From positions 212,556-276,555 of the forward strand of contig BPHZ01000004.1 in the NCBI GenBank assembly GCA_026003835.1: DNA of 64,000 nucleotides, given 5' to 3'. The first letter of the stretch is position 1, and every line of letters starts with the position of its first letter. The notes beneath the pieces are model-generated. The model was given only the letters and a program-made list of their open reading frames with translations, did not search any database and was not told the origin of the DNA. The DNA is from Herpetosiphonaceae bacterium (lineage in GTDB: Bacteria; Chloroflexota; Chloroflexia; Chloroflexales; Herpetosiphonaceae). Positions 32,965-42,329 of the stretch are shown piece after piece. A program made the translations under genes and the position numbers.

Positions 32965-33864
32965 TCAGGCATACACTGTCCGCCACGGCGCCGGCTCCGA
33001 AAAATCACGGAAGAGGAAAACTGTCAACCAGATTCCGACCAGCGTGAGGATCACAAAAGGTGCAACGAATACGGCAACCTGCAAGCCGGTAAGAACCCCG
33101 GCGAAGATCTGCCCCAGCGATAATGCCAGGACTGCGCCGCCAATAGTCCAGGATGCGATAACCATCATGGAGGCCAGAAGATAGCCTAGTGGCGCCTGCC
33201 GCAATAGCAGAATGCCGGCCAGGAACGAGGTAGGAACAAGAATCCCCACATCGATGGCGTGCGTAACCAGCGTGGTAGAGCTTGCAAGTTCTGCCGGCGT
33301 TTTGCCTTGCAATAACGCAAGCAGCACGCTCATCACGCCCCACACGATGAACAGCGATGTACCGACTGTGAACAGAAAGATAGCTATCGTTCGACGCGGC
33401 AGACGCGATGAAAAGCGAGAGGCCAGATCCAGCCGATCGAACGAGCTTGATATCAGCACAAAGGCAAAGAAACTCGCTCCAAAAAGTGCGACATAGATGA
33501 GGAACAAGTTGTTGTAGGCATAGCTCAATGCTTGATGGGCAGCATTATACAGAAAGTAGGCGAGCGTACCCATCAGGACCAACCCTCCCCGCAGCGAGCC
33601 GCGCTGGTAGAACAGCGTCGAGGCGATCAACAGTGGGATGGCAAGCAAGAGAATAAACGCATCGGTTCCTTTAAACCCTGAACCATTCATAAACGTTTCG
33701 TTGCGATAGATGCCCTGTCCATACAGCTGCACGGTCTCCCCACGAAGGGTCGTAAAGGTAAAAGGGCTGCCGCCATCCTGCCAGAACAAGCCAATGCCAG
33801 AGGAGATCAACGACAGCGCCACAATCAGCCACGATAGCCGGATAACACTTTTTGACAGTTTCAT
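32965..33864 (-). CDS. Polytopic membrane protein, about 8 helices
   Basis: A 299-residue integral membrane protein with roughly eight hydrophobic segments, starting LSWLIVALSLISSGIGLFW and including AFILLLAIPLLIASTLF, ISSSFDRLDL (a loop), and LTLVGIWLTVFLF near the end. After the first helix there is a roughly 45-residue outer loop (TLRGETVQLYGQGIYRNETF). No motif of a known transporter or enzyme is visible and I cannot name the family. It stands alone, followed by smpB on the same strand after 137 bases. Confidence 0.75.
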   Translation of the reverse strand: MKLSKSVIRLSWLIVALSLISSGIGLFWQDGGSPFTFTTLRGETVQLYGQGIYRNETFMNGSGFKGTDAFILLLAIPLLIASTLFYQRGSLRGGLVLMGTLAYFLYNAAHQALSYAYNNLFLIYVALFGASFFAFVLISSSFDRLDLASRFSSRLPRRTIAIFLFTVGTSLFIVWGVMSVLLALLQGKTPAELASSTTLVTHAIDVGILVPTSFLAGILLLRQAPLGYLLASMMVIASWTIGGAVLALSLGQIFAGVLTGLQVAVFVAPFVILTLVGIWLTVFLFRDFSEPAPWRTVYA

Positions 33865-34279
33865 AACACCCCTCTACTCGTATCAGGACCATGCTCCTGT
33901 GGTTACAGCCTCTGCCGCTGGTATTTTTATGTGAGTTGGTGCGGTGACCACCGCGCCCCGGTGTAACACCGGTAAACAGGAAGGACTTGCCCCCATTAAC
34001 TCCACGTCGATCTACCGACGTAAAGGAAGTTAGTTTCATGGAAAAGGATACACGGGTTAGAGAGCGCAAGGTGTACAGGAGTGGCAACGTCAGGTGAAGG
34101 CAATGCCATACCATCACAAAGGCTCCCTACAACTCGATAGAGCTGATACAGATGCCTGGTGGATGGAGGCAGTATGCTGTTGCAGTGCTCTATACCAATG
34201 AGCGATCAGACCGAAGTGCTATAATCGTGGCCGGCAGAAGTTGAACTTCCGGCAACAAGGATGAGGAGCACAACCGCAT
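33865..34279. other. Regulatory stretch upstream of the ClC gene
   Basis: A TATAAT at 34220-34225 without a good -35, followed by an imperfect hairpin or operator (GCCGG-x2-GAAGTT-G-AACTTC-CGGC, 34230-34253), lies about 30 bases before the ClC start. A 19-codon frame at 34039 with AAAGGAAG upstream (MEKDTRVRERKVYRSGNVR) could be a tiny peptide, but this is weak. No other gene is visible. Confidence 0.35.
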
Positions 34280-35899
34280 ATGGGAGAAGAACATTCCCCG
34301 CCTGATCCATCAACGCCTCAGCACGCCGGCACAGAGCAAGCACGCTCGGAGCTTGAGGAATATTTGACAGTGAGGCGACACCGGCGGCGTTTATTTCCTC
34401 GTGCAGCCGTCGTCGGTATGGTTGCAGGCATCATTGCCAGCCTCTTTCGCGCGCTGCTCGCCGGTGGTGATGCGCTACGTCATAGTATCCTGCTTTGGGC
34501 GCATAGCGTACCTGCATGGGGCTGGCTCATTCCCATGATCTTCACAGCGACGTGCGCGACGACGGCGGTGCTGCTGGTGCGTCACTACGCCCCAGAGGCG
34601 AGCGGTAGCGGAATCCCCCACATTGAGGCGGTCCTACGCCGTTTTCGTGATCTACGCTGGGAGCGGGTTCTGCCGATCAAACTCGTCGGCGGCGTACTGG
34701 CGATAAGCAGTGGCCTCGCCCTGGGACGCGAAGGGCCAACCGTGCAGCTTGGAGGATCGGTTGGCGCTGCGGTAGCCAGCTGGTGGAAACTCTCAACATT
34801 CGATCGTCTGATTCTTACCTCGGCTGGGGCTGGGGCCGGGCTGGCCGCCGCCTTCAATGCCCCGCTCTCTGGCGTGGTCTTTGTTCTTGAGGAGCTGCAG
34901 CGCGATTTCCGTCCGGCAGTGTTCGGCAGCGCCTTTATTGCGGCGGCGGTGGCAGATATTGTAGCCCGGCTGGTGTCTGGCCAGCTGCCGGTCTTTCTCA
35001 TTCCAAGCTATCCAATCCAGCCTCTAGGCGCCATCCCGGCGTTCGCCCTGCTCGGCCTGATTATGGGCCTTGCCGGTGTCATCTATAACCGTACGCTCCT
35101 CTGGACCATCACGCAGATGGCCAGACCTCGCCAGCGCCATACCATCATGATCGTTGCCTGTGTTGGTGCAGGTGTCGGGCTGATCGCTTGGTTTGCTCCT
35201 CTGGCCGCCGGTGGTGGGCACGAGTTGACTGAACTGGCACTTGCGGGCCAGCTGGCGCTTATCACACTCCCGCTCTGGTTTATCGTACGCTTTCTATTAA
35301 CAATGATCAGCTACGGCACAGGCGCTCCTGGTGGCATCTTTGCCCCACTGTTATCGCTTGGAGCGCTGCTTGGCCTTGGAGTTGGCTATCTGGCCGATCT
35401 CATCATACCCAATCAGATCACAAACCCCGCTGTCTTTGCTGTTGTGGGTATGGCTGCCTACTTTACAGCGATTGTCCGCGCGCCGTTGACCGGGATTGTC
35501 CTCATCCTGGAGATGACGGGAAACTACCAACAGATGTTACCATTGCTGGTAAGTTGCTTCTGTGCCTATGCCACCGCCGAGGCGCTGTCCTCCCTCCCTA
35601 TCTATGAAGCGCTGCTGGAGCGCGATCTTCAGCGTCAGCAGCCACGAGTGACACTGAAAGAACCGTTGGTTATCGAGCTTGAGGTTCAACCTGGGGCGCC
35701 GTTCGATGGTCGGCTTGTGCGCGACTTACGTCTACCCGCGGGACTCATCCTTATTCGTATCGTTGACGGCCCGGCAGAGTGGGTACCTGTAGCCTCCACA
35801 CGGCTGCAGGCCCATATGCGTGTGACGGCTGTGATTGCTCCGGAGGCTATTGACGGCCTGACAATCTTGCGCGAGGGGTTTAGTTCCGCTGAACAATGA
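34280..35899 (+). CDS. ClC-family H+/Cl- antiporter with C-terminal RCK_C-like domain
   Basis: A 539-residue chloride transporter with the three selectivity loops: GSGIPHIEAVL, GREGPTVQLGG (with the gating Glu typical of proton-coupled antiporters) and GAPGGIFAPLLSLGA. The fourth site falls in MAAYFTAIVRAPLTGIVLIL, containing the Tyr-equivalent. After the membrane domain (about 30-450) a TrkA/RCK_C-like domain occupies roughly 470-535 (VIELEVQPGAPFDGRLVRDL), instead of the CBS pair of many ClCs. ATG 34280 is preceded by AGGATGAGG. The first 45 residues are cytoplasmic and charged. Confidence 0.92.
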   Translation: MGEEHSPPDPSTPQHAGTEQARSELEEYLTVRRHRRRLFPRAAVVGMVAGIIASLFRALLAGGDALRHSILLWAHSVPAWGWLIPMIFTATCATTAVLLVRHYAPEASGSGIPHIEAVLRRFRDLRWERVLPIKLVGGVLAISSGLALGREGPTVQLGGSVGAAVASWWKLSTFDRLILTSAGAGAGLAAAFNAPLSGVVFVLEELQRDFRPAVFGSAFIAAAVADIVARLVSGQLPVFLIPSYPIQPLGAIPAFALLGLIMGLAGVIYNRTLLWTITQMARPRQRHTIMIVACVGAGVGLIAWFAPLAAGGGHELTELALAGQLALITLPLWFIVRFLLTMISYGTGAPGGIFAPLLSLGALLGLGVGYLADLIIPNQITNPAVFAVVGMAAYFTAIVRAPLTGIVLILEMTGNYQQMLPLLVSCFCAYATAEALSSLPIYEALLERDLQRQQPRVTLKEPLVIELEVQPGAPFDGRLVRDLRLPAGLILIRIVDGPAEWVPVASTRLQAHMRVTAVIAPEAIDGLTILREGFSSAEQ

Positions 35900-36000
35900 G
35901 CGCCCGGTGGAAAAAGATGCCGCACCAACGTATTTAGAAAAACTTCACGAGCTCTTACAAACAGTTCTCCCACCCCAGGCTGCTGGCGGTGGGAAAAGCA

Positions 36001-36025
36001 AGAGGCGGGGACAAGGCCCGCCTCT
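36001..36025 (-). terminator. Terminator of the zinc-ribbon gene
   Basis: AGAGGCGGG and CCCGCCTCT form a 9-bp stem with a 7-base loop. On the minus strand TTGCTTTTCCC follows. Confidence 0.65.
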
Positions 36026-36050
36026 CATCTGCTATCAGGCCAGAGGCAAC

Positions 36051-36212
36051 TTACTTCTTCTCGCTGGGCAGGAACTTGGTCATGTTCGTCCCGCAGACCG
36101 GGCATTTCCCCTTCATTGCCCGCCGGCCATTGCCCTGGTCGACGACCTGGGCATTTTGCATCTCCCGCTTCGCCCTACACTTGACGCAATAGGCCTCGTT
36201 GGACTGAGACAT
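36051..36212 (-). CDS. DUF5679-like zinc-ribbon protein, 53 residues
   Basis: ATG 36210-36212 opens MSQSNEAYCVKCRAKREMQN, continuing to KGKCPVCGTNMTKFL and TAA 36051-36053. The Cys pairs CVKC and CPVC form one zinc ribbon; the full length of 53 residues and the spacing match the DUF5679 group common in Chloroflexota and actinomycetes. On the minus strand GAAAGGAGCCCACCCCT precedes the start, with AAGGAG 11 bases before ATG. It is flanked by its own terminator. Function unknown, perhaps nucleic-acid binding. Confidence 0.85.
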   Translation of the reverse strand: MSQSNEAYCVKCRAKREMQNAQVVDQGNGRRAMKGKCPVCGTNMTKFLPSEKK

Positions 36213-36283
36213 AGGGGTGGGCTCCTTTCACTACACTGGATGTTACAATTGAGAAAGCCAGGTTCCCCTTCTCCCCTCAGCAG

Positions 36284-37111
36284 CTATGCTGCGGCCTGAG
36301 AGCAGATCTGTTCAATTGCCATGCGCAGGCGCTGCGCTTCGGCGCGGCTGGCGCTCGCAAAATCGCTCCCACGCGAGGCATACAGGATCGCACGTGAAAC
36401 GTTAATGATTGCCAGCTCGCCGCGCGCATCGACTGCCGCCCGCACCGCCTCCTGCAGGGATCCGCCCTGCGCGCCGATCCCTGGCACAAGGATCGGCAGC
36501 GATGGACAGAGCCGCCGCACCTCAGCCAACTCTCGCGGATAGGTGGCGCCGACGACCAGACCACAGTTGCCGGCGCTGTTCCAGCGCTCGGCGACAAGCT
36601 GGGCAATGTGGAGATACAGGGGCCGTCCATCGGCCAACGCCAGCTCTTGAACCTCCGATCCGCCAGGGTTTGAGGTGCGACAAAGGATGAAGCAGCCACG
36701 CTGCGGATCGCGGGTAAAGGGTTCGATCGAGTCGCCGCCAAGATACGGGTTGATCGTGACCGCGTGGGCTCCAAGGACGTCAAAGACCGCTTGCGCGTAC
36801 TGACTCGATGTCGAGGCAATATCGCCCCGCTTGGCATCGAGGATCACCGGGATATCGGGCGGTACAGCGGCGATGGTCGCCCTCAGCAACTCGATGCCCT
36901 GCGCCCCCAGCGCCTCATAGAAGGCGCTGTTGGGCTTGTAGGCGCAAACAAGATCGGCAGTGGCTTCGATAATTGCCCGATTGAACGCCAGCAGCCCCTC
37001 GGCCGTCGGCTCAATGCCGGAAGGTAGCAGCGAGGCGAGCGGATCAAGGCCGATACAGAGAAGCGAGCGGTTGCGGCGGCTGGCCGCTACGAGCATTTCA
37101 AGAAATGACAT
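36284..37111 (-). CDS. pyrF: Orotidine-5'-phosphate decarboxylase, type 2
   Basis: Decarboxylates OMP to UMP in pyrimidine synthesis. The 275-residue length is that of the longer PyrF type 2 (about 270) rather than the 230-residue E. coli form. LCIGLDPLASLLPSG, LVCAYKPNSAFYEALGAQG and the catalytic VILDAKRGDIASTSSQYA (Asp-Lys-Asp tetrad) are all present, followed by FTRDPQRGCFILCRTSNPGG and LVPGIGAQGG. ATG 37109-37111 is preferred to an upstream in-frame start at 37123. No other pyr gene is adjacent. Confidence 0.94.
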   Translation of the reverse strand: MSFLEMLVAASRRNRSLLCIGLDPLASLLPSGIEPTAEGLLAFNRAIIEATADLVCAYKPNSAFYEALGAQGIELLRATIAAVPPDIPVILDAKRGDIASTSSQYAQAVFDVLGAHAVTINPYLGGDSIEPFTRDPQRGCFILCRTSNPGGSEVQELALADGRPLYLHIAQLVAERWNSAGNCGLVVGATYPRELAEVRRLCPSLPILVPGIGAQGGSLQEAVRAAVDARGELAIINVSRAILYASRGSDFASASRAEAQRLRMAIEQICSQAAA

Positions 37112-37289
37112 CGGGCAATACACTCCATCGAAACGTTCGCCAGCTATTGTAGCTGTTGGCGGCGCTCAAAGTCAAGAGCCGATCTGTAAGCCCAAGGACG
37201 ATTTGGAAGCTGTTATTCCCCCATTTGTCCTGGTTGCCGCTAGTCTATTAGGTTTGACACCCTTAGACCTTTGCCGGGTGGAAAAGGGG

Positions 37290-37318
37290 TTGACTCTGCT
37301 AATTGAGCGTGATATAGT
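37290..37318 (+). promoter_or_regulatory. rpoD promoter
   Basis: TTGACT (37290-37295), 17 bases, TATAGT (37313-37318). The transcript would start near 37325, leaving a 180-base leader before the sigma factor start. Confidence 0.75.
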
Positions 37319-37380
37319 GTACAAAGTAACACGCCGGTACTAGTACCGATGGTGTTAGTCCTTTTTGGGCTTTACTCAAC

Positions 37381-37459
37381 GCCGCGCCTCCAGTAACCTG
37401 TGTTCAGGGGCGCGGCGCTCTAGTGGAGGGCTATCTGTGAGATAGCCCCTTCTCTAGAG
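37381..37459 (+). promoter_or_regulatory. Structured leader of rpoD
   Basis: Two hairpins are visible: GCCGCGCC (37381-37388) with GGCGCGGC (37409-37416), and CTCTAG (37418-37423) enclosing GGGCTATC/GATAGCCC (37428-37448) closed by CTAGAG (37454-37459). The leader ends 48 bases before the start codon. It may control translation or stability of the sigma factor mRNA. Confidence 0.5.
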
Positions 37460-37507
37460 GGCCACCATGGGACGGAGTTTCCCACCCATCAGTTTGAGGT
37501 GCATCGC

Positions 37508-38659
37508 ATGATTGAGAAGCTGCTGGAGCTGGCCCGCTCCCAAGGCTATCTAAAATATAGTGATATACTTGCTGAAATCCCTGAGCCTGAGCTGCATGTT
37601 GAGGAGCTTGATCAGCTGTATGCTGCGCTGCAGGCTGAGGATCTTAAAGTTGTCGAATCCGATGAGCATGGCGCCGTCCTGGCCGAGGGGCTTGGCTCGG
37701 ATATTGAGGCGGATGAGCTGCTGAGCGAAATACCGGATATGTCCGATATTGCTCTGGACGATCCGGTGCGCATGTATTTGCAGGAGATCGGCCAGGTTCC
37801 GCTGCTGACCGCGACCGAGGAGGTTCGCCTTGCCCAGCAGATGGAGGCCGGCGACGAGGCGCAGCAGAAGCTTAAGACGGGACAGTACAGCTCACTGGAG
37901 GAGCGCAGGACATTGGAGCGGCAGGTCGAAGAGGGCCGCGCTGCCCGCCAGCACCTGATCCAGGCGAATCTGCGCCTGGTTGTGTCCATCGCTAAAAAGT
38001 ATACCTCCTATGGGCTGACGATGATGGATCTGGTCCAGGAAGGGAACATTGGCCTGATGCGCGCTGTTGAGAAGTTCGACTACCATAAGGGTCACAAGTT
38101 CTCGACCTACGCGACATGGTGGATTCGCCAGGCGATCACGCGCGCTATTGCCGATCAGAGCCGGACGATCCGCCTGCCGGTGCATATGGGTGAGGCGATC
38201 AGCCAGGTGAAGCGTACCTCGCACAAACTTCAGCAGTCGATGCAGCGAGAGCCTACGCCGGAGGAGATCGCGGAGGCGATGGGCATTAGCGCCTCGAAGG
38301 TGCGCCGCACACTGGAGGCCTCCATGCATCCGCTCTCGCTCGAAATGCCTGTCGGGCAGGAGGGCGAGGGCCGTATGGGCGACTTTATCGAGGACGATCG
38401 TATCTCGACGCCCGTTGAGGCAGCAGCTCAGACCATGCTGCGCGAGCAGATCGAGGAGGTGCTGCAGAAGCTGCCTGAGCGCGAGCGCAAGATCATCCAA
38501 CTGCGCTATGGCCTGAAGGACGGCCGCTACCGCACGCTGGAAGAGGTTGGCCTGGAATTTGGTATTACTCGCGAGCGTATCCGGCAGATCGAGGCTGTGG
38601 CGCTCCGTAAGCTGCGCCACCCCCACCTCGGGAAAAAGCTGCGCGGCTATCTCGACTAA
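37508..38659 (+). CDS. rpoD: Primary-type RNA polymerase sigma-70 factor
   Basis: A 383-residue sigma factor. Region 1.2 begins [16 protein letters not shown], region 2 has [20 protein letters not shown] then [19 protein letters not shown] and [20 protein letters not shown] (core binding and -10 melting). Region 3 has [12 protein letters not shown] and region 4.2 ends [19 protein letters not shown], the -35-reading helix. The N-terminal 90 residues are acidic (region 1.1-like, [20 protein letters not shown]), as in Chloroflexia RpoD. ATG 37508 follows TTGAGGTG. This explains the TTGACT/TATAAT promoters seen here. Confidence 0.95.
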   Translation: MIEKLLELARSQGYLKYSDILAEIPEPELHVEELDQLYAALQAEDLKVVESDEHGAVLAEGLGSDIEADELLSEIPDMSDIALDDPVRMYLQEIGQVPLLTATEEVRLAQQMEAGDEAQQKLKTGQYSSLEERRTLERQVEEGRAARQHLIQANLRLVVSIAKKYTSYGLTMMDLVQEGNIGLMRAVEKFDYHKGHKFSTYATWWIRQAITRAIADQSRTIRLPVHMGEAISQVKRTSHKLQQSMQREPTPEEIAEAMGISASKVRRTLEASMHPLSLEMPVGQEGEGRMGDFIEDDRISTPVEAAAQTMLREQIEEVLQKLPERERKIIQLRYGLKDGRYRTLEEVGLEFGITRERIRQIEAVALRKLRHPHLGKKLRGYLD

Positions 38660-38680
38660 GATAGAGCTTGTTTACAGGCA

Positions 38681-38713
38681 GGGACACGGCGGCGCCGTGT
38701 CCCTTGTGCTTTT
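38681..38713 (+). terminator. rpoD terminator
   Basis: GGGACACGGC (38681-38690) pairs with GCCGTGTCCC (38694-38703) over a 3-base loop, followed by TTGTGCTTTT. It can also serve the convergent kinase gene. Confidence 0.8.
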
Positions 38714-40541
38714 AAGGGTTCAGATCTCTATAGCGGCTGAAGTCGCCGCTGTCATACAACACCCAAATGCGCTTCTCGCCGACTCCCGCTGTCGCTGGCA
38801 TAAAGAGCATCTGTCCACTCTGAAAAGGCTGGATGACCCCGGTGCCGCCCTCCTCCGGCGTGAGCGCACAATGCCCCAATGCCTCAGCAAGTTCGGGATC
38901 AGATGCCAGGAGCTTACCAAAGCCGCGCACCGGCTGATAGGTTCCTTCCGGGCACGCATAGGCCGGCTCCCCATCGGAAAGGACCGCCTCATTCACCTCA
39001 TTCCAGATTCCCTCTGTCTCTCCAAGAAACACGTAGATCGTTCGGGTGCTGCCCCACCAATAGAGGGCGCCTTGTGGATAATATTGAATTGCCACCGTGC
39101 CGGCCTGTTCAGGGGCGAGAGGGCAGCCCAGACTGTTCCTGATCGTCTCAGTTGTATTCCAGAGCAGCTTAAAGCCACCCTGCATCGCTACTGCGCAAGA
39201 GGTGGGGATAGGAGTGGTTGTTGGCGGCGGTGAGGCAGTCGCCGTCGGAGCGGGTAATGCTGTCGGGGCAGGGAGCGTCGTCGGGGTAGGAGCCATCGTC
39301 GGCACGCTGGATGGTGTGGGGATTTTAGTAGCAGTAGCTGAAGGCTGTGGGGAGGGCGACACGGACCCGGTAACTGGAGCATGAGCCGCTTCATCACTGG
39401 TTGGCGGGGCTGATCCCTGTGTGGCGGTCGACTGCGCACGCCCATGCTCTCCACCGGCCAGACCTCGGCTGCCTCCCTGATACAGCGTAAGCAGGAAACC
39501 GCCACCAGCCATCAGTAGCGCTACGAGCAATGCCGCCGCTACGAATAGCCGGGTATTCCTGCGTGCCGCGCCTGCTGCTGTCGGCGGCGGGCGGCGCGGG
39601 AAATGGACCTGGTGGGCTGTGCTCGCCGCAATCTCACCGGATTGCCTGCTACTGGTATCTCTCCGCACCGTCGTGAGTTCTACCGCCGGAGGAGCCGCAG
39701 CCAGCGTAGGAGTTCCTGCCGCTACCTCAAGCTCGCGCACAAAGGCGCCGGCGCTGGGAAAGCGCTCCGCCGGATTTTTCGCCAACGCCCGTGCCAGCAC
39801 GGAGTCGATTGCGACAGGTAGGCCAGGGACGCTGGCGGCTGCAGAAGGCGGCTCGCTGTGGAGATGGGCCATCAGAACGCTGGTTGTCGGCCCTTCGAAG
39901 AGGCGTTTGCCCGTCAATGTGCGATAGATGACCGCCCCAAAGGCGTAGATATCAGCGCGCCGGTCGATCGGTCCCAACGCGTGGTCGATCTGTTCGGGGG
40001 CCATATACTCAGGCGTGCCAATGATTACACCACTGGTGGTGAGGCCCGGAGCGTCGAGAGTCTTCGCAATACCGAAATCGGTCAGAATAGCCCGCCCATC
40101 AGGCTCGACGATAACATTAGGAGGCTTGATATCACGGTGAATAACGCCGCGCTCGTGGGCAAAATCGAGCGCCGAGGCGACCTGACGCGCCAGCGTAAGG
40201 GTCTGATCAAGAGGTAGCGGCCCCTCGATGGTAAGCAGATCCTGGAGCGACCGCCCTGATAGCAGCTTCATTGCGATATAACTCAGGCCATCGTGCTCGC
40301 CGACATCATAGATGGGCACGATATGGGGATGTTCGAGCTGGGCGGCGGTAATCGCCTCGCGCCGAAAGCGCTCAAAGAGATCTTGATCGCTTAGAAACTG
40401 CGGGTAGAGGATCTTCAGCGCCACCTGGCGCAGCAGAGCAGTATCGTAGGCGCGGTAAACGGCGGCCATACCACCCTGTCCCAAGAGGTCTCGGATCTCA
40501 TAGCGGCCAAGCTTCCGGCCGATCAACTCCTTGAGCCGCAT
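38712..40541 (-). CDS. Transmembrane Ser/Thr protein kinase with extracellular LGFP-like domain
   Basis: A 609-residue PknB-type kinase. Residues 12-265 hold a Hanks kinase: GQGGMAAVYRAYD, VALKIL, HRDIKPPNVIV, DFGIAK, GTPEYMAPEQ and the Arg in GKRLFEGPTT. After a Pro/Thr linker, one membrane helix (FVAAALLVALLMAGGGFLLTLY) and a long Pro/Thr/Ser-rich stalk lead to an outer domain with WNTTETIRNSLGCPL then YYPQGALYWWGSTRTIYVFL and MLFMPATAG, the LGFP-like pattern of cell-wall-binding domains. The stalk probably senses the envelope. ATG 40539-40541 begins just after the stop of the glycosyltransferase, so the two are co-transcribed. Confidence 0.92.
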   Translation of the reverse strand: MRLKELIGRKLGRYEIRDLLGQGGMAAVYRAYDTALLRQVALKILYPQFLSDQDLFERFRREAITAAQLEHPHIVPIYDVGEHDGLSYIAMKLLSGRSLQDLLTIEGPLPLDQTLTLARQVASALDFAHERGVIHRDIKPPNVIVEPDGRAILTDFGIAKTLDAPGLTTSGVIIGTPEYMAPEQIDHALGPIDRRADIYAFGAVIYRTLTGKRLFEGPTTSVLMAHLHSEPPSAAASVPGLPVAIDSVLARALAKNPAERFPSAGAFVRELEVAAGTPTLAAAPPAVELTTVRRDTSSRQSGEIAASTAHQVHFPRRPPPTAAGAARRNTRLFVAAALLVALLMAGGGFLLTLYQGGSRGLAGGEHGRAQSTATQGSAPPTSDEAAHAPVTGSVSPSPQPSATATKIPTPSSVPTMAPTPTTLPAPTALPAPTATASPPPTTTPIPTSCAVAMQGGFKLLWNTTETIRNSLGCPLAPEQAGTVAIQYYPQGALYWWGSTRTIYVFLGETEGIWNEVNEAVLSDGEPAYACPEGTYQPVRGFGKLLASDPELAEALGHCALTPEEGGTGVIQPFQSGQMLFMPATAGVGEKRIWVLYDSGDFSRYRDLNP

Positions 40542-40542
40542 A

Positions 40543-41649
40543 CTACAGGCCTCCTACCGAGCAGAGGACGGCAAGCGTTTCATGGGCCGTGCGCCGCCAG
40601 GAAAAAAGACGCGCCCGCTCGATACCCCGCGCAGCAAGCTCGGCGCGCAGGCCAGTATCGCCGCACAGGCGTAGGATAGCTTCAGCGATCGCCGCAGGAT
40701 CAGTTGGGTCCACAAGCAAAGCTGCATCGCCGACGACCTCCGGCAGCGAAGATGTCGAGGACGCCAGCACCGGCGTACCGCAGGCCATTGCCTCCAGCGC
40801 CGGCAGGCCAAAGCCCTCGTAGAGTGACGGTAGGAGAAAGGCGAGCGCGCCGCTCAACAGCGCCGGGAGATGCTGGTCGTCAACATAGCCGAGAAAGCGC
40901 ACCCTGCCGGCGATGTTCAACTCCTCGGCACGCCGCTCAATCGACTCGGTCAGCCAGCCGCGCTTGCCGCCCAGCGCCAGAACAGGCAGATCGCGGCGCT
41001 GGCGCAGCGCCTGGGCGTAGGCTTCGATCAGCCGCACCAGATTCTTGCGCGGCTGGATCGTGCCGACGTAGAGCAGATAAGGCGGCTCAAGCCCGTAGTG
41101 GCGGGCGACGGCCAGATACTCCTCCTCAGGCCGCGGCGCGAAGCGTGGTGATACGCCCAGGGGCACAACCGTGATTTTGCCGGATGGCGTGCCGCAGTAC
41201 CGGATGAGATCGTTGCGCGTGGCCTGGGAGTCGGCAATAATATGACTGGATGCGAAAGCGCTCCAACGCGTCGAAATACGCAGGTAGAGTCGCTGGGCCG
41301 CGGGATGCGCCTCCGGAAAGTAGAGATAGCCCAGGTCGTGGATGGTGACGACCGAGCGGCGGGGAGGCAGCGCGGGGATAACGTGCGCGGGAATGAACGC
41401 AAGGTCCGGCGGATGCAGGCGCAGCTCCGGCCCAAGCCGCAGGTGTGTCCAAAGGCGCGGCAGTGGTATGCGCCGCAGCCGGAAGTTGAGGCCGAGCGGC
41501 GGCAGCGCTGCAGGCAACCGGTTGCAGTAGAGCGTGTAGCGATTGCGATGGTCGATCTGCGCCAGCGCCGCGAGAAGCTCATAGGTATAGTTCTCTGTGC
41601 CGGTCCGGCGACCCGTTGCAATACGGCTAATGTCGATGCCAATGTGCAT
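40543..41649 (-). CDS. Family 4 glycosyltransferase
   Basis: A 368-residue GT-B glycosyltransferase of the mannosyltransferase/WbaZ group. It opens HIGIDISRIATGRRTGTENY, with the donor-binding GTIQPRKNLVRLIEAYA and LGGKRGWL region, the catalytic EGFGLPALEAMACGTPVLAS and a C-terminal closing helix. ATG 41647-41649 follows CAGGAGG; the frame is open to 41829 but the earlier part lies in the divergent flavin-reductase promoter. It forms an operon with the Ser/Thr kinase (one base between), suggesting surface-polysaccharide work under kinase control. Confidence 0.92.
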   Translation of the reverse strand: MHIGIDISRIATGRRTGTENYTYELLAALAQIDHRNRYTLYCNRLPAALPPLGLNFRLRRIPLPRLWTHLRLGPELRLHPPDLAFIPAHVIPALPPRRSVVTIHDLGYLYFPEAHPAAQRLYLRISTRWSAFASSHIIADSQATRNDLIRYCGTPSGKITVVPLGVSPRFAPRPEEEYLAVARHYGLEPPYLLYVGTIQPRKNLVRLIEAYAQALRQRRDLPVLALGGKRGWLTESIERRAEELNIAGRVRFLGYVDDQHLPALLSGALAFLLPSLYEGFGLPALEAMACGTPVLASSTSSLPEVVGDAALLVDPTDPAAIAEAILRLCGDTGLRAELAARGIERARLFSWRRTAHETLAVLCSVGGL

Positions 41650-41788
41650 CTGCGAATCCTCCTGAAGACTGGTCGAATCATACCGGCGCGCTACGTAGCC
41701 GTCAAGCATCGTATAGCGCTTGTCGCACGTTGGCGCCTCTGCTCCTCTTGAACACGTGGATTGTGCAGTGGAACGAAAGGAGGCATTG

Positions 41789-42265
41789 ATGGATCCGGCA
41801 GCAAAGAAAGCAGTTCTACGGCTTTTCACCTACGGTATGTATGTGGTCACGACCGCCAATGCGGAGGATCGTGGCGCCTTTACAGCAAACTGGCTGACGC
41901 AGTGTTCTTTCGAGCCGCCGATGGTGGCTGTAGCCGTCGAGAACGACTCGCATTCGATTGAGGTGATGCGTACCAGTGGACGCTTCGCGGTCAATGTACT
42001 GCCGAGCGGGTCACGGGAGATCGCGGGCCACTTTGGCAAGCACCACAAGAAGGTCGGCGATAAGCTGGCTGGGAGAACATACGACCGCAGCCCCGGAGGG
42101 TGCCCGGTGCTGGAGGAGGCGCTGGGCTATGTCGAGTGTGAGGTGCGCGGCACGTTGCCCGCAGGCGACCATACCATCTTCGTGGGCGAGGTGGTCGAAG
42201 CACAGCTCCTGCGCGAGGGCGAGCCGCTGACGATGAAGGAGACGGGATTTAGGTATAGCGGGTAA
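41789..42265 (+). CDS. Flavin reductase-like FMN-binding protein
   Basis: A 158-residue split-barrel flavoprotein. The N-terminus MDPAAKKAVLRLFTYGMYVV then TTANAEDRGAFTANWLTQCS is the family flavin-phosphate region; FEPPMVAVAVENDSHSIEVM, RFAVNVLPSG and the GDHTIFVGEVVEA strand complete it. Such proteins reduce flavin for monooxygenases or act as flavoredoxins or Fe-reductases. ATG 41789 follows AAAGGAGG. It is the only plus-strand gene here and diverges from the glycosyltransferase. A strong terminator follows. Confidence 0.9.
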   Translation: MDPAAKKAVLRLFTYGMYVVTTANAEDRGAFTANWLTQCSFEPPMVAVAVENDSHSIEVMRTSGRFAVNVLPSGSREIAGHFGKHHKKVGDKLAGRTYDRSPGGCPVLEEALGYVECEVRGTLPAGDHTIFVGEVVEAQLLREGEPLTMKETGFRYSG

Positions 42266-42276
42266 AGCCTGACAGA

Positions 42277-42314
42277 AAACCCACCTCGTGGGCTAAAACC
42301 CACGAGGTGGGTTT
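42277..42314. terminator. Strong bidirectional terminator
   Basis: AAACCCACCTCGTGGG (42277-42292) and its exact complement (42299-42314) form a 16-bp stem with a 6-base loop, followed by TTTCTC on plus and by TTTTCTG on minus. It separates the flavin reductase from the convergent sortase. Confidence 0.9.
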
Positions 42315-42329
42315 CTCTATCGATAGACA

